From: Palsa-739 sp035532535 | GTDB taxonomy: Bacteria > Actinomycetota > Thermoleophilia > Gaiellales > Gaiellaceae | Assembly (NCBI GenBank): GCA_035532535.1 | Contig: DATKQT010000024.1 | Coordinates: forward strand, 1 to 32,670 | DNA length: 32,670 nt | Direction of reading: 5' to 3' | In this document: positions 14,798 to 22,259 of the stretch, piece by piece | Layout of the letters: the number at the start of each line of letters is the position of its first letter | Position numbering within the stretch: position 1 is the first letter of the stretch | Translations under genes and position numbers: made by a program | The notes under the pieces: model-generated | Told to the model about the DNA's origin: nothing | The model's input: the letters and a program-made list of their open reading frames with translations, nothing else | Databases searched by the model: none

Positions 14798-15175
14798 ATG
14801 GGCTCCCGCTCGCTCGCGCCCGGCATCGCACTCACCGCCCTCCTCGCCGACGTTGCCGGAGTCCACGGGCTCGCCTTCTGGCTCGTCCTCGCCGCCCTCC
14901 CGGCGGCCGCCGCCTTCGCGTTCGTCGCCATCAGCGATGCGCTCGCGGGCGAGGGCGCCCTCGGCGGCGTCACGGCATCGGTCGCGCTCGTCCTGCTCGT
15001 CCTCGGGTCAGCGGTGCGCGAGAACGCCCCGCGCGGCGGTCACGTGCCGGCGCTCGCCGTCAGCAGCGTCGTGATGGCGCTCTTCTGTTACGGGATTCCC
15101 GGGCTGCTCTGGGTGCTCGAGCCGCTGCGGTCGGTCAGAACGGCAAGGTCGACGCCGCGTGCCTCGCGAGCGTGA
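14798..15175 (+). CDS. Small multi-pass membrane protein of unknown function
   Basis: A 125-residue protein with about four hydrophobic stretches: roughly residues 6-22, 25-47, 55-70 and 85-105 (VSSVVMALFCYGIPGLLWVL). The C-terminus (SVRTARSTPRASRA) is hydrophilic and its 41 last bases are antisense to the end of nuoN. The open frame extends far upstream, antisense to the UPF0173 gene; I start at ATG 14798 because the hydrophobic protein begins there. No family recognised and no motif. A chance open frame cannot be fully excluded, but the membrane pattern and the 135-base upstream gap favour a real gene. Confidence 0.55.
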   Translation: MGSRSLAPGIALTALLADVAGVHGLAFWLVLAALPAAAAFAFVAISDALAGEGALGGVTASVALVLLVLGSAVRENAPRGGHVPALAVSSVVMALFCYGIPGLLWVLEPLRSVRTARSTPRASRA

Positions 15176-16601
15176 TCAACGGCCCGACGGCGACCAGCGA
15201 ACCGACCGACACGACGAGCGCCGCCCCGACGGCGATGTGCAGCAACGTCTCGCGCGGCGGTGAGCCGCCCGTGGCGACGGCGAGCTGCGGCCCGCGCATG
15301 TAGATCGCGCGCACGACGCCGAGGTAGTAGTAGAGGCTCACGAGCGTCGCGAGCACGCCGACGATGACGAGCCACGTCCAGCCGTGGTCGTATGCGGCGG
15401 ACAGGACGTAGAACTTGCCGATGAACCCGCCGCCGAGCGGCAGGCCCGCGAAGCCGAACATGAAGAACCACATGGCGACGCCGAGGAACGGCCGCTCCCA
15501 GCCGAAGCCGGCGAGGTTCTCGAGCGTCACCGCCTTGCCGAGCTCGCGCTCGCGCGCGGCGACGATTGCAAACGACCCGAACGCCATCGCCGAATACGGG
15601 ACGAGGTAGTACATGAGCGCCCGGCCTCCGAGCGCGGTCCCGGTGGAAAGGCCGATGAGGATGAAGCCCGCGTGCGAGATGGACGAGTACGCGAGCAGAC
15701 GTTTCACGTCCGTCTGCACGAGCGCGGCCAGGTTGCCGATGACGAGCGACGCGACCGCGATCCCGGCGAGCGCCCACGTCCAGAGGTGCGCCTCCTGGGG
15801 GAACGCGGTGCGCAGCACGCGGAACGTGAGCGCGAACGCGGCCACCTTCGTCGCCGACGACATGAACGCCGTCACCGTCGTCGGGGCGCCCTGATACACG
15901 TCCGGCGTCCACATGTGGAACGGCGCCGACGACGATTTGAATGCGAGTCCGGCGAGGATCATCGCGAGCCCGAGCACGAGCAGCAGGTCGCCCGAGATCC
16001 CGTGCACACCGACCTGCTGCGCGATCTCGGCGAAGCCGATGCGGTTCGTCGCGCCATACACGAGCGCCGAGCCGAAGAGCAGCGCGGCCGATCCGAACGA
16101 GCCGACCACGAGGTACTTCAAGCCGGCTTCGAGCGAGCCCTCCAGGTCGTAGTCGATCGCGCACAGGACGTAGAGCGCGATCGAGAACCACTCGAGCGAG
16201 AGGAACATCACCATGAGGTTCGCGGAGCCGACGAAGAACGTCATGCCGGCCGCGGACGCGAGGAGGAGCGCGAAGAACTCCGACTCGTGCTCCCGCACCC
16301 GGTCGGCGCCGACGAGCACCGTCACCAGTGTCGTCGCGCACAGGATCACCTGCGTGAGCGCGGTCCAGCGGTCGCGGTAAAAGCTGTCCGCGATCACACG
16401 GTGGCCGTTTGCGCTGTCGACGTACAGCCACACCGACGTGACGATCCCGCCCAGCGAGCCGAGAGCCGCGACGGTGACGGCGAACGTCCGGCGCCAGGCG
16501 GCAGGTACGAGCACCGCGCCGAGCAGCGCGATGAAGGACGCGCCGAGCAGCACGAGAACCGTGGAGATCGCGAACCAGTCGACGTGCGGCGTATGGATCA
16601 T
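15135..16601 (-). CDS. nuoN: NADH-quinone oxidoreductase subunit N
   Basis: A 488-residue antiporter-like proton-channel subunit of complex I, about 13-14 membrane helices. The key residues of the family are present: E137 in the TM5 segment FLSLEWFS, the TM7 Lys in AFKSSSAPFHMWTPDVYQGAP, the TM8 Lys in SSATKVAAF and the TM12 Lys in GGGFIGKFYV. The start ATG at 16601 overlaps the nuoM stop (ATGA); an upstream 24-codon extension is part of nuoM. It is the last gene of the operon; its end overlaps the convergent 125-residue membrane protein by 41 bases and I see no hairpin terminator with a T-run. Confidence 0.95.
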   Translation of the reverse strand: MIHTPHVDWFAISTVLVLLGASFIALLGAVLVPAAWRRTFAVTVAALGSLGGIVTSVWLYVDSANGHRVIADSFYRDRWTALTQVILCATTLVTVLVGADRVREHESEFFALLLASAAGMTFFVGSANLMVMFLSLEWFSIALYVLCAIDYDLEGSLEAGLKYLVVGSFGSAALLFGSALVYGATNRIGFAEIAQQVGVHGISGDLLLVLGLAMILAGLAFKSSSAPFHMWTPDVYQGAPTTVTAFMSSATKVAAFALTFRVLRTAFPQEAHLWTWALAGIAVASLVIGNLAALVQTDVKRLLAYSSISHAGFILIGLSTGTALGGRALMYYLVPYSAMAFGSFAIVAARERELGKAVTLENLAGFGWERPFLGVAMWFFMFGFAGLPLGGGFIGKFYVLSAAYDHGWTWLVIVGVLATLVSLYYYLGVVRAIYMRGPQLAVATGGSPPRETLLHIAVGAALVVSVGSLVAVGPLITLARHAASTLPF

Positions 16602-18052
16602 CGGAACTGCTCGTAGACGGCGTTGATCGGACGGTCGCCGGCGAAGGAGTGATGCGAGATCCCCGCCGGCCACGCCGACAGCACGAGGAGCGCCGCGACG
16701 AGCGGCACGACGAGCGCAAGCTCACCGGGGCGCAGGTCGAGTGCCTCGTCCTGCACCATCGGGCCGCGCGCGTCGTGCAGGACCCCGGAGATGAGCCGCA
16801 GCACGTACATCGCCGCCAGCACGATCCCGGTCGCGCCGATCGCAGCCCACCACCAGGCGCGGGTGTAGGCGCCGGCGAGGATGAGGAATTCGCCTGCAAA
16901 GGCGGCAGATCCGGGGACGGCGAGCGAGATGACGCCGACGGTCATGAGGAGCGTCGCGAGCGCGGGCCGGCCCTTGGCCATCCCGCCGAGGCGCGAGAAC
17001 TCCCCGGTCGTCGTGCGCCGTTCGACGGCGCCGGCGATGAGGAACAGCGAGGCGGAGATGAGCCCGTGCGCGATCATCTGGAGGACGGCGCCGTTGTAGC
17101 CGAGGTTCGTCCCGGAGAACAGGCCGATGGTGATGAGACCAGACTGCGCCATCGACGAGTACGCGACGACACCCCGGAAGTCGACTGCGCGGAACGCGAG
17201 CACCGAGCCGTACACGAGCGCTGCGGCGCCGAGCGCGAGGATGACCGTCCGGTAGTAGGAGGACGGCTCGGGGAACTTCGTCAGGGCGATGCGCAGCATC
17301 CCGTACGTCCCCGCCTTCGCGACGACGCCGGAGAGGATGGCCGTCACCTCGGGTGGCGCTTCGCGGTACGAGTCGGGCAGCCAGCCGTGGAACGGGAAGA
17401 GCGGCGCCTTGATCGCGAACGCGAGCATGAAGCCGAGGAAGAGCCAGCGGCTCGCGCTCGGGGGCGAGTCCACGAGGTCGAACGTCCCGACCTTGAGGCC
17501 GTACACGATGATCGCCGCGAGCATGACGAGCGAGCCCGCCATGGTGTAGATGAGGAGCTTGAGCGTTGCGCCGATGCGGTTCGCTCCGCCCCACACGCCG
17601 ATGAGGACGTAGAGCGGGATCAGCATCGCCTCGAAGAACGCGTAGAAGAGGAGCAGGTCCTGCGCGACGAACACGCCGACGGTCGCGCCGGTGAGCATCA
17701 GCATGAGCCCGAAATACGCGCGCGGACGGTCGCGCCCGACCCAGAACCCGTACCCGATGCACGCGGCCATCACCACGACGGTGAGGCCGACAAGCCAGAG
17801 CGAGAAGCCGTACTCGCCGACGTGGTACGAGACGTGCAGGTCCTTGATCCACGGCGTTCTCTCCGAGAACTGCAGACCAGTACGCGTGAAGTTGAAGCGC
17901 GCCGCCTGCTCGATCCAGAATCCGACCTCGACGAGCGAGACGAGCACCGCGAGGCTGCCGGTCGCGTAGCGCGACAGCGGCAGGATCCAGATCGCGAGCG
18001 CCCCCGCGATCGGAAGCCAGATGAGCACCGAGGTGATGGTCGACGTCGTCAT
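16598..18052 (-). CDS. nuoM: NADH-quinone oxidoreductase subunit M
   Basis: A 484-residue antiporter-like subunit of complex I. The TM5 Glu is E141 (FYAFFEAMLIPLYVLIG), the TM7 Lys is K215 (AFAIKAPLFPFHGWLPDSYREAP), the TM8 Lys is K246 and the TM12 Glu is in AFAGEFLIL. About 14 membrane helices. ATG at 18052 overlaps the nuoL stop (ATGA), and the 59 upstream codons in the open frame are antisense-like noise within nuoL. It lies between nuoL and nuoN as in the standard order and is expected in the distal membrane arm that pumps protons. Confidence 0.96.
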   Translation of the reverse strand: MTTSTITSVLIWLPIAGALAIWILPLSRYATGSLAVLVSLVEVGFWIEQAARFNFTRTGLQFSERTPWIKDLHVSYHVGEYGFSLWLVGLTVVVMAACIGYGFWVGRDRPRAYFGLMLMLTGATVGVFVAQDLLLFYAFFEAMLIPLYVLIGVWGGANRIGATLKLLIYTMAGSLVMLAAIIVYGLKVGTFDLVDSPPSASRWLFLGFMLAFAIKAPLFPFHGWLPDSYREAPPEVTAILSGVVAKAGTYGMLRIALTKFPEPSSYYRTVILALGAAALVYGSVLAFRAVDFRGVVAYSSMAQSGLITIGLFSGTNLGYNGAVLQMIAHGLISASLFLIAGAVERRTTTGEFSRLGGMAKGRPALATLLMTVGVISLAVPGSAAFAGEFLILAGAYTRAWWWAAIGATGIVLAAMYVLRLISGVLHDARGPMVQDEALDLRPGELALVVPLVAALLVLSAWPAGISHHSFAGDRPINAVYEQFR

Positions 18053-19944
18053 CTCACCGCCAGGAAGACGATTCCGACGATGGCGACGCCGGTGCCGAGA
18101 AAGAGGACGTACGTGCGCAGGAGCCCGGTCTGGAGGCGGCTTGCACCTTGCCCGAGCTCGAGTGCGCCTTCGCCCAGATCGGGGCCGGTGGCGAGGATGA
18201 CCGGCTCCTCGAAGTCCCGCCGCAGCCACGAGGCGAACGCGGCGACCGGGCGGTAGAAGAGCGCGTCATACGCCTCGTCGAAGTAGAGCTTGTGCTCGAG
18301 CGCCTGTTGCACTACGGGCAGCCGCGGAACAGCGAGGGACGCCTCGCCACGGCCGTAGAGCGCGTACGCGACGCCGATGCCGGCGAGGCCGAGGAGCACC
18401 GCGAGCACGGACGCGATCGCCTCCTGCGTATTCGTCGGCTCTGCGACTCCGAGCGTCTGCACGACCGGGGCGAGCCAGGTCGTCAGCGGGTGCCAGAACG
18501 GCGAGAACTGGAGCCAGCCGCCGATCACCGCAAGCACGGCGAGGACGCCGACCGGGACGAGCATCGTCGGCGGCCCTTCCTGGCCGTGATGCGCGTGGTG
18601 ATGCTCGCGCACGAACGCGCTCGGCTCGCCCGGGAACACGAGGAAGTACAGACGGAACGTGTACACGCCGGTGAGGAACGCACCCACGAGCCCGGCGCCC
18701 GCGAGGACGACGCCGTACCAGTGGTCGTGCAGCGCGGCCGCGATGATCGCGTCCTTCGAGAAGAAGCCGGCGAACGGCGGCACACCGACGAGCGCGAGGC
18801 TGCCGGCGAGGAATGCCCACTTCGTCCACGGCATCAGCGCGCCGATGCCGCGCATCTTCCGGATGTCCTGCTCGCCGGAGAGCGCGTGGATGACGAGGCC
18901 CGCGGCCATGAACAGCAGCGCCTTGAAGAACGCGTGCGTCATGAGGTGGAACATCCCGTTCGCGTACGCGCCGACGCCGGCGCCGAGGAACATGTAGCCG
19001 ATCTGCGACATCGTCGAGTACGCGATGACGCGCTTGATGTCCGTCTGCACGAGCGCGATCAACCCGGCGACGAGAAGCGTCAGCGCGCCCATCCCGGCTG
19101 CAATGAGCTCGACCGTGCGCGCCTGCTCGAAGATCGGGTGCGTCCGCGCGATGAGGTAGACGCCGGCGGTGACCATCGTCGCCGCATGGATGAGGGCGCT
19201 GACCGGAGTCGGGCCCTCCATCGCGTCCGGAAGCCAGGTGTGCAGCGGGATCTGCGCCGACTTCGCCGCCGCACCGCCGAGCAGCCCGAGCGCGACGAGG
19301 TTGACCGCGGTCGGCGAGAGCTGCCCCGCGGTCGCGAACGACGTGCCGAAATCGAGCGAGTGCCCGTGGAAGATGAGAACGAAGAACGCGAGCGCCATCG
19401 TCGCGTCGCCGACCGCGTTCATGATGAATGCCTTCTTCGCCGCCGCCACCGCGGACGGCCGGTCGTGCCAGAAGCCGATGAGCAGGTAGGACGAGAGGCC
19501 GACGAGGCCCCAGCCGCCGAGCAGGATCAGGAGGTTGCCGCCCTGCACGAGCAGCAGCATCGAGAAGACGAACAGCGACATGTACGCGAAGTAGCGGCGC
19601 TCCTCGTCGTCCCCGTCCATGTAGCCGATCGAGTACAGGACGATCAGGCCGCCGACGCCGGCGACGATGAGCATCATCATCGTGCTGAGCGGGTCGACGA
19701 GCACGCTCAGGCCGACCTTGAAGGTGCCGCTCTGCAGCCAGGTCCAGGCGGTGTACGTGATCCCGGCGCGATCGTTCGAGGCACGCAGCGCGAAGAACGC
19801 CCAGATCGCGCCGCCGAATGCCGCGAACACGCTCGCGATCGAGATCCAGCCGGCGGCGCGGCGTGAAATGCGTGTGCCGCCGAGCAGGATCACGACGGTG
19901 CCCACGAGCGGAGCGAAGAGGCAGAGCCAGGCGCCGTCCCTCAT
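18049..19944 (-). CDS. nuoL: NADH-quinone oxidoreductase subunit L
   Basis: A 631-residue proton-channel subunit at the tip of the membrane arm, with about 16 helices and the long lateral helix plus terminal anchor at the C-terminus. It has D180 (NAVGDATMA), K228 in AAAKSAQIPLHTWLPDAMEGPTPVSALIHAATMV, H253, K341 (HAFFKALLF) and K397 (GFFSKD). However, the invariant TM5 Glu of the WE-x-VG motif (E144 in E. coli) is absent: the segment reads GGWGLVGLSSYLLIGFW with Gly146 in that place. NuoM and NuoN keep theirs. ATG at 19944 overlaps the nuoK stop (ATGA). Confidence 0.95.
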   Translation of the reverse strand: MRDGAWLCLFAPLVGTVVILLGGTRISRRAAGWISIASVFAAFGGAIWAFFALRASNDRAGITYTAWTWLQSGTFKVGLSVLVDPLSTMMMLIVAGVGGLIVLYSIGYMDGDDEERRYFAYMSLFVFSMLLLVQGGNLLILLGGWGLVGLSSYLLIGFWHDRPSAVAAAKKAFIMNAVGDATMALAFFVLIFHGHSLDFGTSFATAGQLSPTAVNLVALGLLGGAAAKSAQIPLHTWLPDAMEGPTPVSALIHAATMVTAGVYLIARTHPIFEQARTVELIAAGMGALTLLVAGLIALVQTDIKRVIAYSTMSQIGYMFLGAGVGAYANGMFHLMTHAFFKALLFMAAGLVIHALSGEQDIRKMRGIGALMPWTKWAFLAGSLALVGVPPFAGFFSKDAIIAAALHDHWYGVVLAGAGLVGAFLTGVYTFRLYFLVFPGEPSAFVREHHHAHHGQEGPPTMLVPVGVLAVLAVIGGWLQFSPFWHPLTTWLAPVVQTLGVAEPTNTQEAIASVLAVLLGLAGIGVAYALYGRGEASLAVPRLPVVQQALEHKLYFDEAYDALFYRPVAAFASWLRRDFEEPVILATGPDLGEGALELGQGASRLQTGLLRTYVLFLGTGVAIVGIVFLAVR

Positions 19945-20249
19945 CCGCGCAGCTCCGACAGCTTGTCGACGTCGAGCGCGAGGCGCCGCCGGTTGATCGC
20001 GACGACGAGACCGAGACCGACGCACACCTCGGAGGCGGCCACCGCCATCACGGCGAGCGCGAAGATCTGGCCGGCGCCGTTGCCGGCGTGCCGCGCGAAC
20101 GCGATCAGCGCGAGGTTGCCGCCGTTGAGCATGATCTCGAGCGAGAGCAGGACGATGATCGGGTTGCGCCGCAGGAGCACCCCGAGCGCGCCCGTCCCGA
20201 ACAGGAACGCGGAGATCCCCAGGTACCAAGCAATGCCTGGTCCCTGCAC
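19941..20249 (-). CDS. nuoK: NADH-quinone oxidoreductase subunit K
   Basis: A 102-residue three-helix subunit of standard length. The two membrane glutamates of the proton path are present: E38 in LLSLEIMLNGGNLAL and E74 in AVAASEVCVGLGL. The C-terminus has the basic NRRRLALDVDKLSEL end typical of NuoK. The GTG start at 20249 overlaps the nuoJ stop TAG by one base; upstream codons belong to nuoJ in another frame. It sits at the interface of NuoJ and NuoN in the membrane arm. Confidence 0.95.
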   Translation of the reverse strand: MQGPGIAWYLGISAFLFGTGALGVLLRRNPIIVLLSLEIMLNGGNLALIAFARHAGNGAGQIFALAVMAVAASEVCVGLGLVVAINRRRLALDVDKLSELRG

Positions 20250-20788
20250 TACGCGGCCCTCTTCGTGTGCGACCCGAGGATGACGCCGCCGACGGCTGCG
20301 ATGAGCAGGACGATGGACGTGATCTCGAACGCGAGCAGGTGGTCGGTCAGGAACAGCCGCCCGATCCAGCCCGGCGTTCCGAACGTCGCGTTGACATGGT
20401 CGGTGTGGCTCAGGCGGCCGCCGGCGTTCAGCGCGACCGCGACGATGATCTCGAGGAAGATCGAGCCCGCCGCGAGCACGGCTGCGATCGACTGCCAGTT
20501 CGGCCCTCCCGCCCACGGCGTCTCCGTGCGCGGGCCGACGTACGCGATGACGAACAGGAACATCACCATCACCGCACCGGCATAGACGAGCACCTGCGCC
20601 GCGGCGACGAACTCCGCCGACAGCAGCAGATAGAGCACGGCGAGCGAGCCGAGATTCCCGATGAGCGCGAGCGCGGAGTAGAACGGGTTCCTGAACGACA
20701 CGACCGCGACGCCGGAGGCGAGGCACGCGAAGCCCGCGCCGACCCAGACGATCCATACGAGGATGTTTCCGGCGGACGCGAGGATCAC
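20249..20788 (-). CDS. nuoJ: NADH-quinone oxidoreductase subunit J
   Basis: A 179-residue membrane subunit with about five helices. Typical segments are AVVSFRNPFYSALALIGNLGSLAVLYLLLSAEFVAAAQVLVYAGAVMVMFLFV, where AEFVAAAQVLVYAGAVMVLFLF is the most conserved stretch of NuoJ and forms the pi-bulge helix TM3 that links quinone chemistry to pumping. The GTG start at 20788 overlaps the nuoI stop (GTGA); longer upstream open frame is nuoI read in another frame. Between TM4 and TM5 lies a 40-residue hydrophilic loop. Confidence 0.94.
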   Translation of the reverse strand: MILASAGNILVWIVWVGAGFACLASGVAVVSFRNPFYSALALIGNLGSLAVLYLLLSAEFVAAAQVLVYAGAVMVMFLFVIAYVGPRTETPWAGGPNWQSIAAVLAAGSIFLEIIVAVALNAGGRLSHTDHVNATFGTPGWIGRLFLTDHLLAFEITSIVLLIAAVGGVILGSHTKRAA

Positions 20789-21282
20789 GAGTCCGACCTG
20801 TAATAGGGGATCGGCGTGTCGAAGATCGCCGGGTCGGCGATCGGAGTCTTCTTCATCGGCTCCGCGAGCAGCATGTCCTTCGTGTAGATCTGGTCGTCGC
20901 GGTTGTGCTCGGAGAGCTCGTACTCGTTTCCGAGCGTGATCGCGTCGAACGGGCACGCGAGCTCGCAGTAGCCGCAGAAGATGCAGCGGCTCATGTTGAT
21001 CTCGTAGATGCGCGCGTAGCGCTCACCCGCGGAGACGCGGTTCTCGGGCGTGTTCTCCGCCGCGACGACACGGATGCAGTCGGCCGGGCACGCGGCCGCG
21101 CACAGCGAGCAGCCGACGCACTTCTCCAGCCCGTTCGCGTGCGTCCACAACCGGTGCCGGCCGCGGAAGCGCGGATAGAGCGGCCGCCGCTCCTCCGGAT
21201 ACTGCGTCGTGATCGGCTTCTTGAGGATCTGCCGGAACGTGACGGCGAAGCCCTTGAGCGTCGATGCAGGCTGCGGGCTCAC
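20785..21282 (-). CDS. nuoI: NADH-quinone oxidoreductase subunit I
   Basis: A 165-residue peripheral subunit carrying the two 4Fe-4S clusters N6a and N6b. The ligands are C55-C58-C61-C65 (CVGCSLCAAACP) and C100-C103-C106-C110 (CIFCGYCELACP). The N-terminal amphipathic segment LKGFAVTFRQILKKPITTQYPEER is the usual quinone-arm anchor. The GTG start at 21282 overlaps the nuoH stop (GTGA). Electrons pass from NuoG through here to cluster N2 on NuoB. The C-terminal tail of about 40 residues is polar with a run of Pro and Asp. Confidence 0.96.
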   Translation of the reverse strand: MSPQPASTLKGFAVTFRQILKKPITTQYPEERRPLYPRFRGRHRLWTHANGLEKCVGCSLCAAACPADCIRVVAAENTPENRVSAGERYARIYEINMSRCIFCGYCELACPFDAITLGNEYELSEHNRDDQIYTKDMLLAEPMKKTPIADPAIFDTPIPYYRSDS

Positions 21283-22259
21283 GTTGCCGCCACCACGATT
21301 GCGGTCACGAGGGCGTTGAGCGTCGCCACCGGCAGGAGGATCTTCCAGCCGAAGCGCATGAGCTGGTCGTAGCGCAGGCGAGGGAGCGTCGCCCGCAGCC
21401 AGATGAAGGCGAAGAGCACGCCGAGGAGCTTCAGCACGAACCAGATCGGGCCGAGGTTCCACGGGCCGTGCCAGCCGGAGAAGAAGAGCGTCACCATCAA
21501 GCCGGAGAGCGTGATGAGGTTGATGTACTCGGCCGTCTGGAAGAGACCCCAGCGCATGCCGGAATACTCGGTGTGGTAGCCGGCGACGAGCTCCTGCTCC
21601 GCCTCCGGAAGGTCGAAGGGGGCGCGGCTCGTCTCGGCGATCCCGGCGAAGAAGAACACAAGCAGACCGACGAACTGCGGGATGACGAACGGGAGCGTCG
21701 CGCCCTGGCGGTGGACGATGTCGACGAGCGAGAGCGAGCGGCCGAGGATGACGACGCCGAGCACGCTCAGTGCGAGCGACACCTCGTACGACACGAGCTG
21801 CGCGCACGTGCGCATCGAGCCGAGCAGCGAGAACTTCGACTCCGACGCCCAGCCGCCGACGATGAAGCCGTAGATGCCGATCGATCCGAGGGCGAAGATC
21901 AGGAGCAGCGAGATGGGGACGTTGACGACCTCACCGGTCACGTGCCAGTGGTAGATCTTCCAGCCCGATCCCCATGGGATGACCGAGAACGCCGCGAGCG
22001 CGGTGAACATCGAGATGACGGGCGCGAGAATGTACGGGAGGTCGATCGCGCTCGACGGAGCGAAGGCCTCCTTGCGGACGAGCTTCACGAGGTCGGCGAT
22101 CGGCTGCAGCAGCCCGAAGGGGCCGGCGCGGTTCGGGCCGTACCGGTTCTGCAGACGGCCGAGGCCCTTGCGCTCGAGCCACGTCAGGTAGGCAAACGCG
22201 ACCATGACGAGGTTCACGATGATCGCCGCCTTGATGAGGCTGATCCACCACGGCTCCAC
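21279..22259 (-). CDS. nuoH: NADH-quinone oxidoreductase subunit H
   Basis: A 326-residue membrane subunit with eight helices that forms the quinone chamber with NuoB and NuoD. Landmarks are the ERKGLGRLQNRYGPNRAGPFGLLQPIADLVKL loop, WASESKFSLLGSMRTCAQLVSYEVSLAL and the acidic quinone-loop FDLPEAEQELVAGYHTEYSGM, all with their conserved charged residues. The GTG start at 22259 overlaps the nuoG stop by one base; the upstream open frame is nuoG in another frame. Confidence 0.96.
   Translation of the reverse strand: MEPWWISLIKAAIIVNLVMVAFAYLTWLERKGLGRLQNRYGPNRAGPFGLLQPIADLVKLVRKEAFAPSSAIDLPYILAPVISMFTALAAFSVIPWGSGWKIYHWHVTGEVVNVPISLLLIFALGSIGIYGFIVGGWASESKFSLLGSMRTCAQLVSYEVSLALSVLGVVILGRSLSLVDIVHRQGATLPFVIPQFVGLLVFFFAGIAETSRAPFDLPEAEQELVAGYHTEYSGMRWGLFQTAEYINLITLSGLMVTLFFSGWHGPWNLGPIWFVLKLLGVLFAFIWLRATLPRLRYDQLMRFGWKILLPVATLNALVTAIVVAAT

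Noticed and set aside
15384..19866. Long plus-strand frames (410, 535 and 572 residues) opposite nuoN, nuoM and nuoL
   Set aside because: They are shadows of the nuo genes: Arg/Glu/His-rich, no family features, and they disappear when the antisense coding is accepted.
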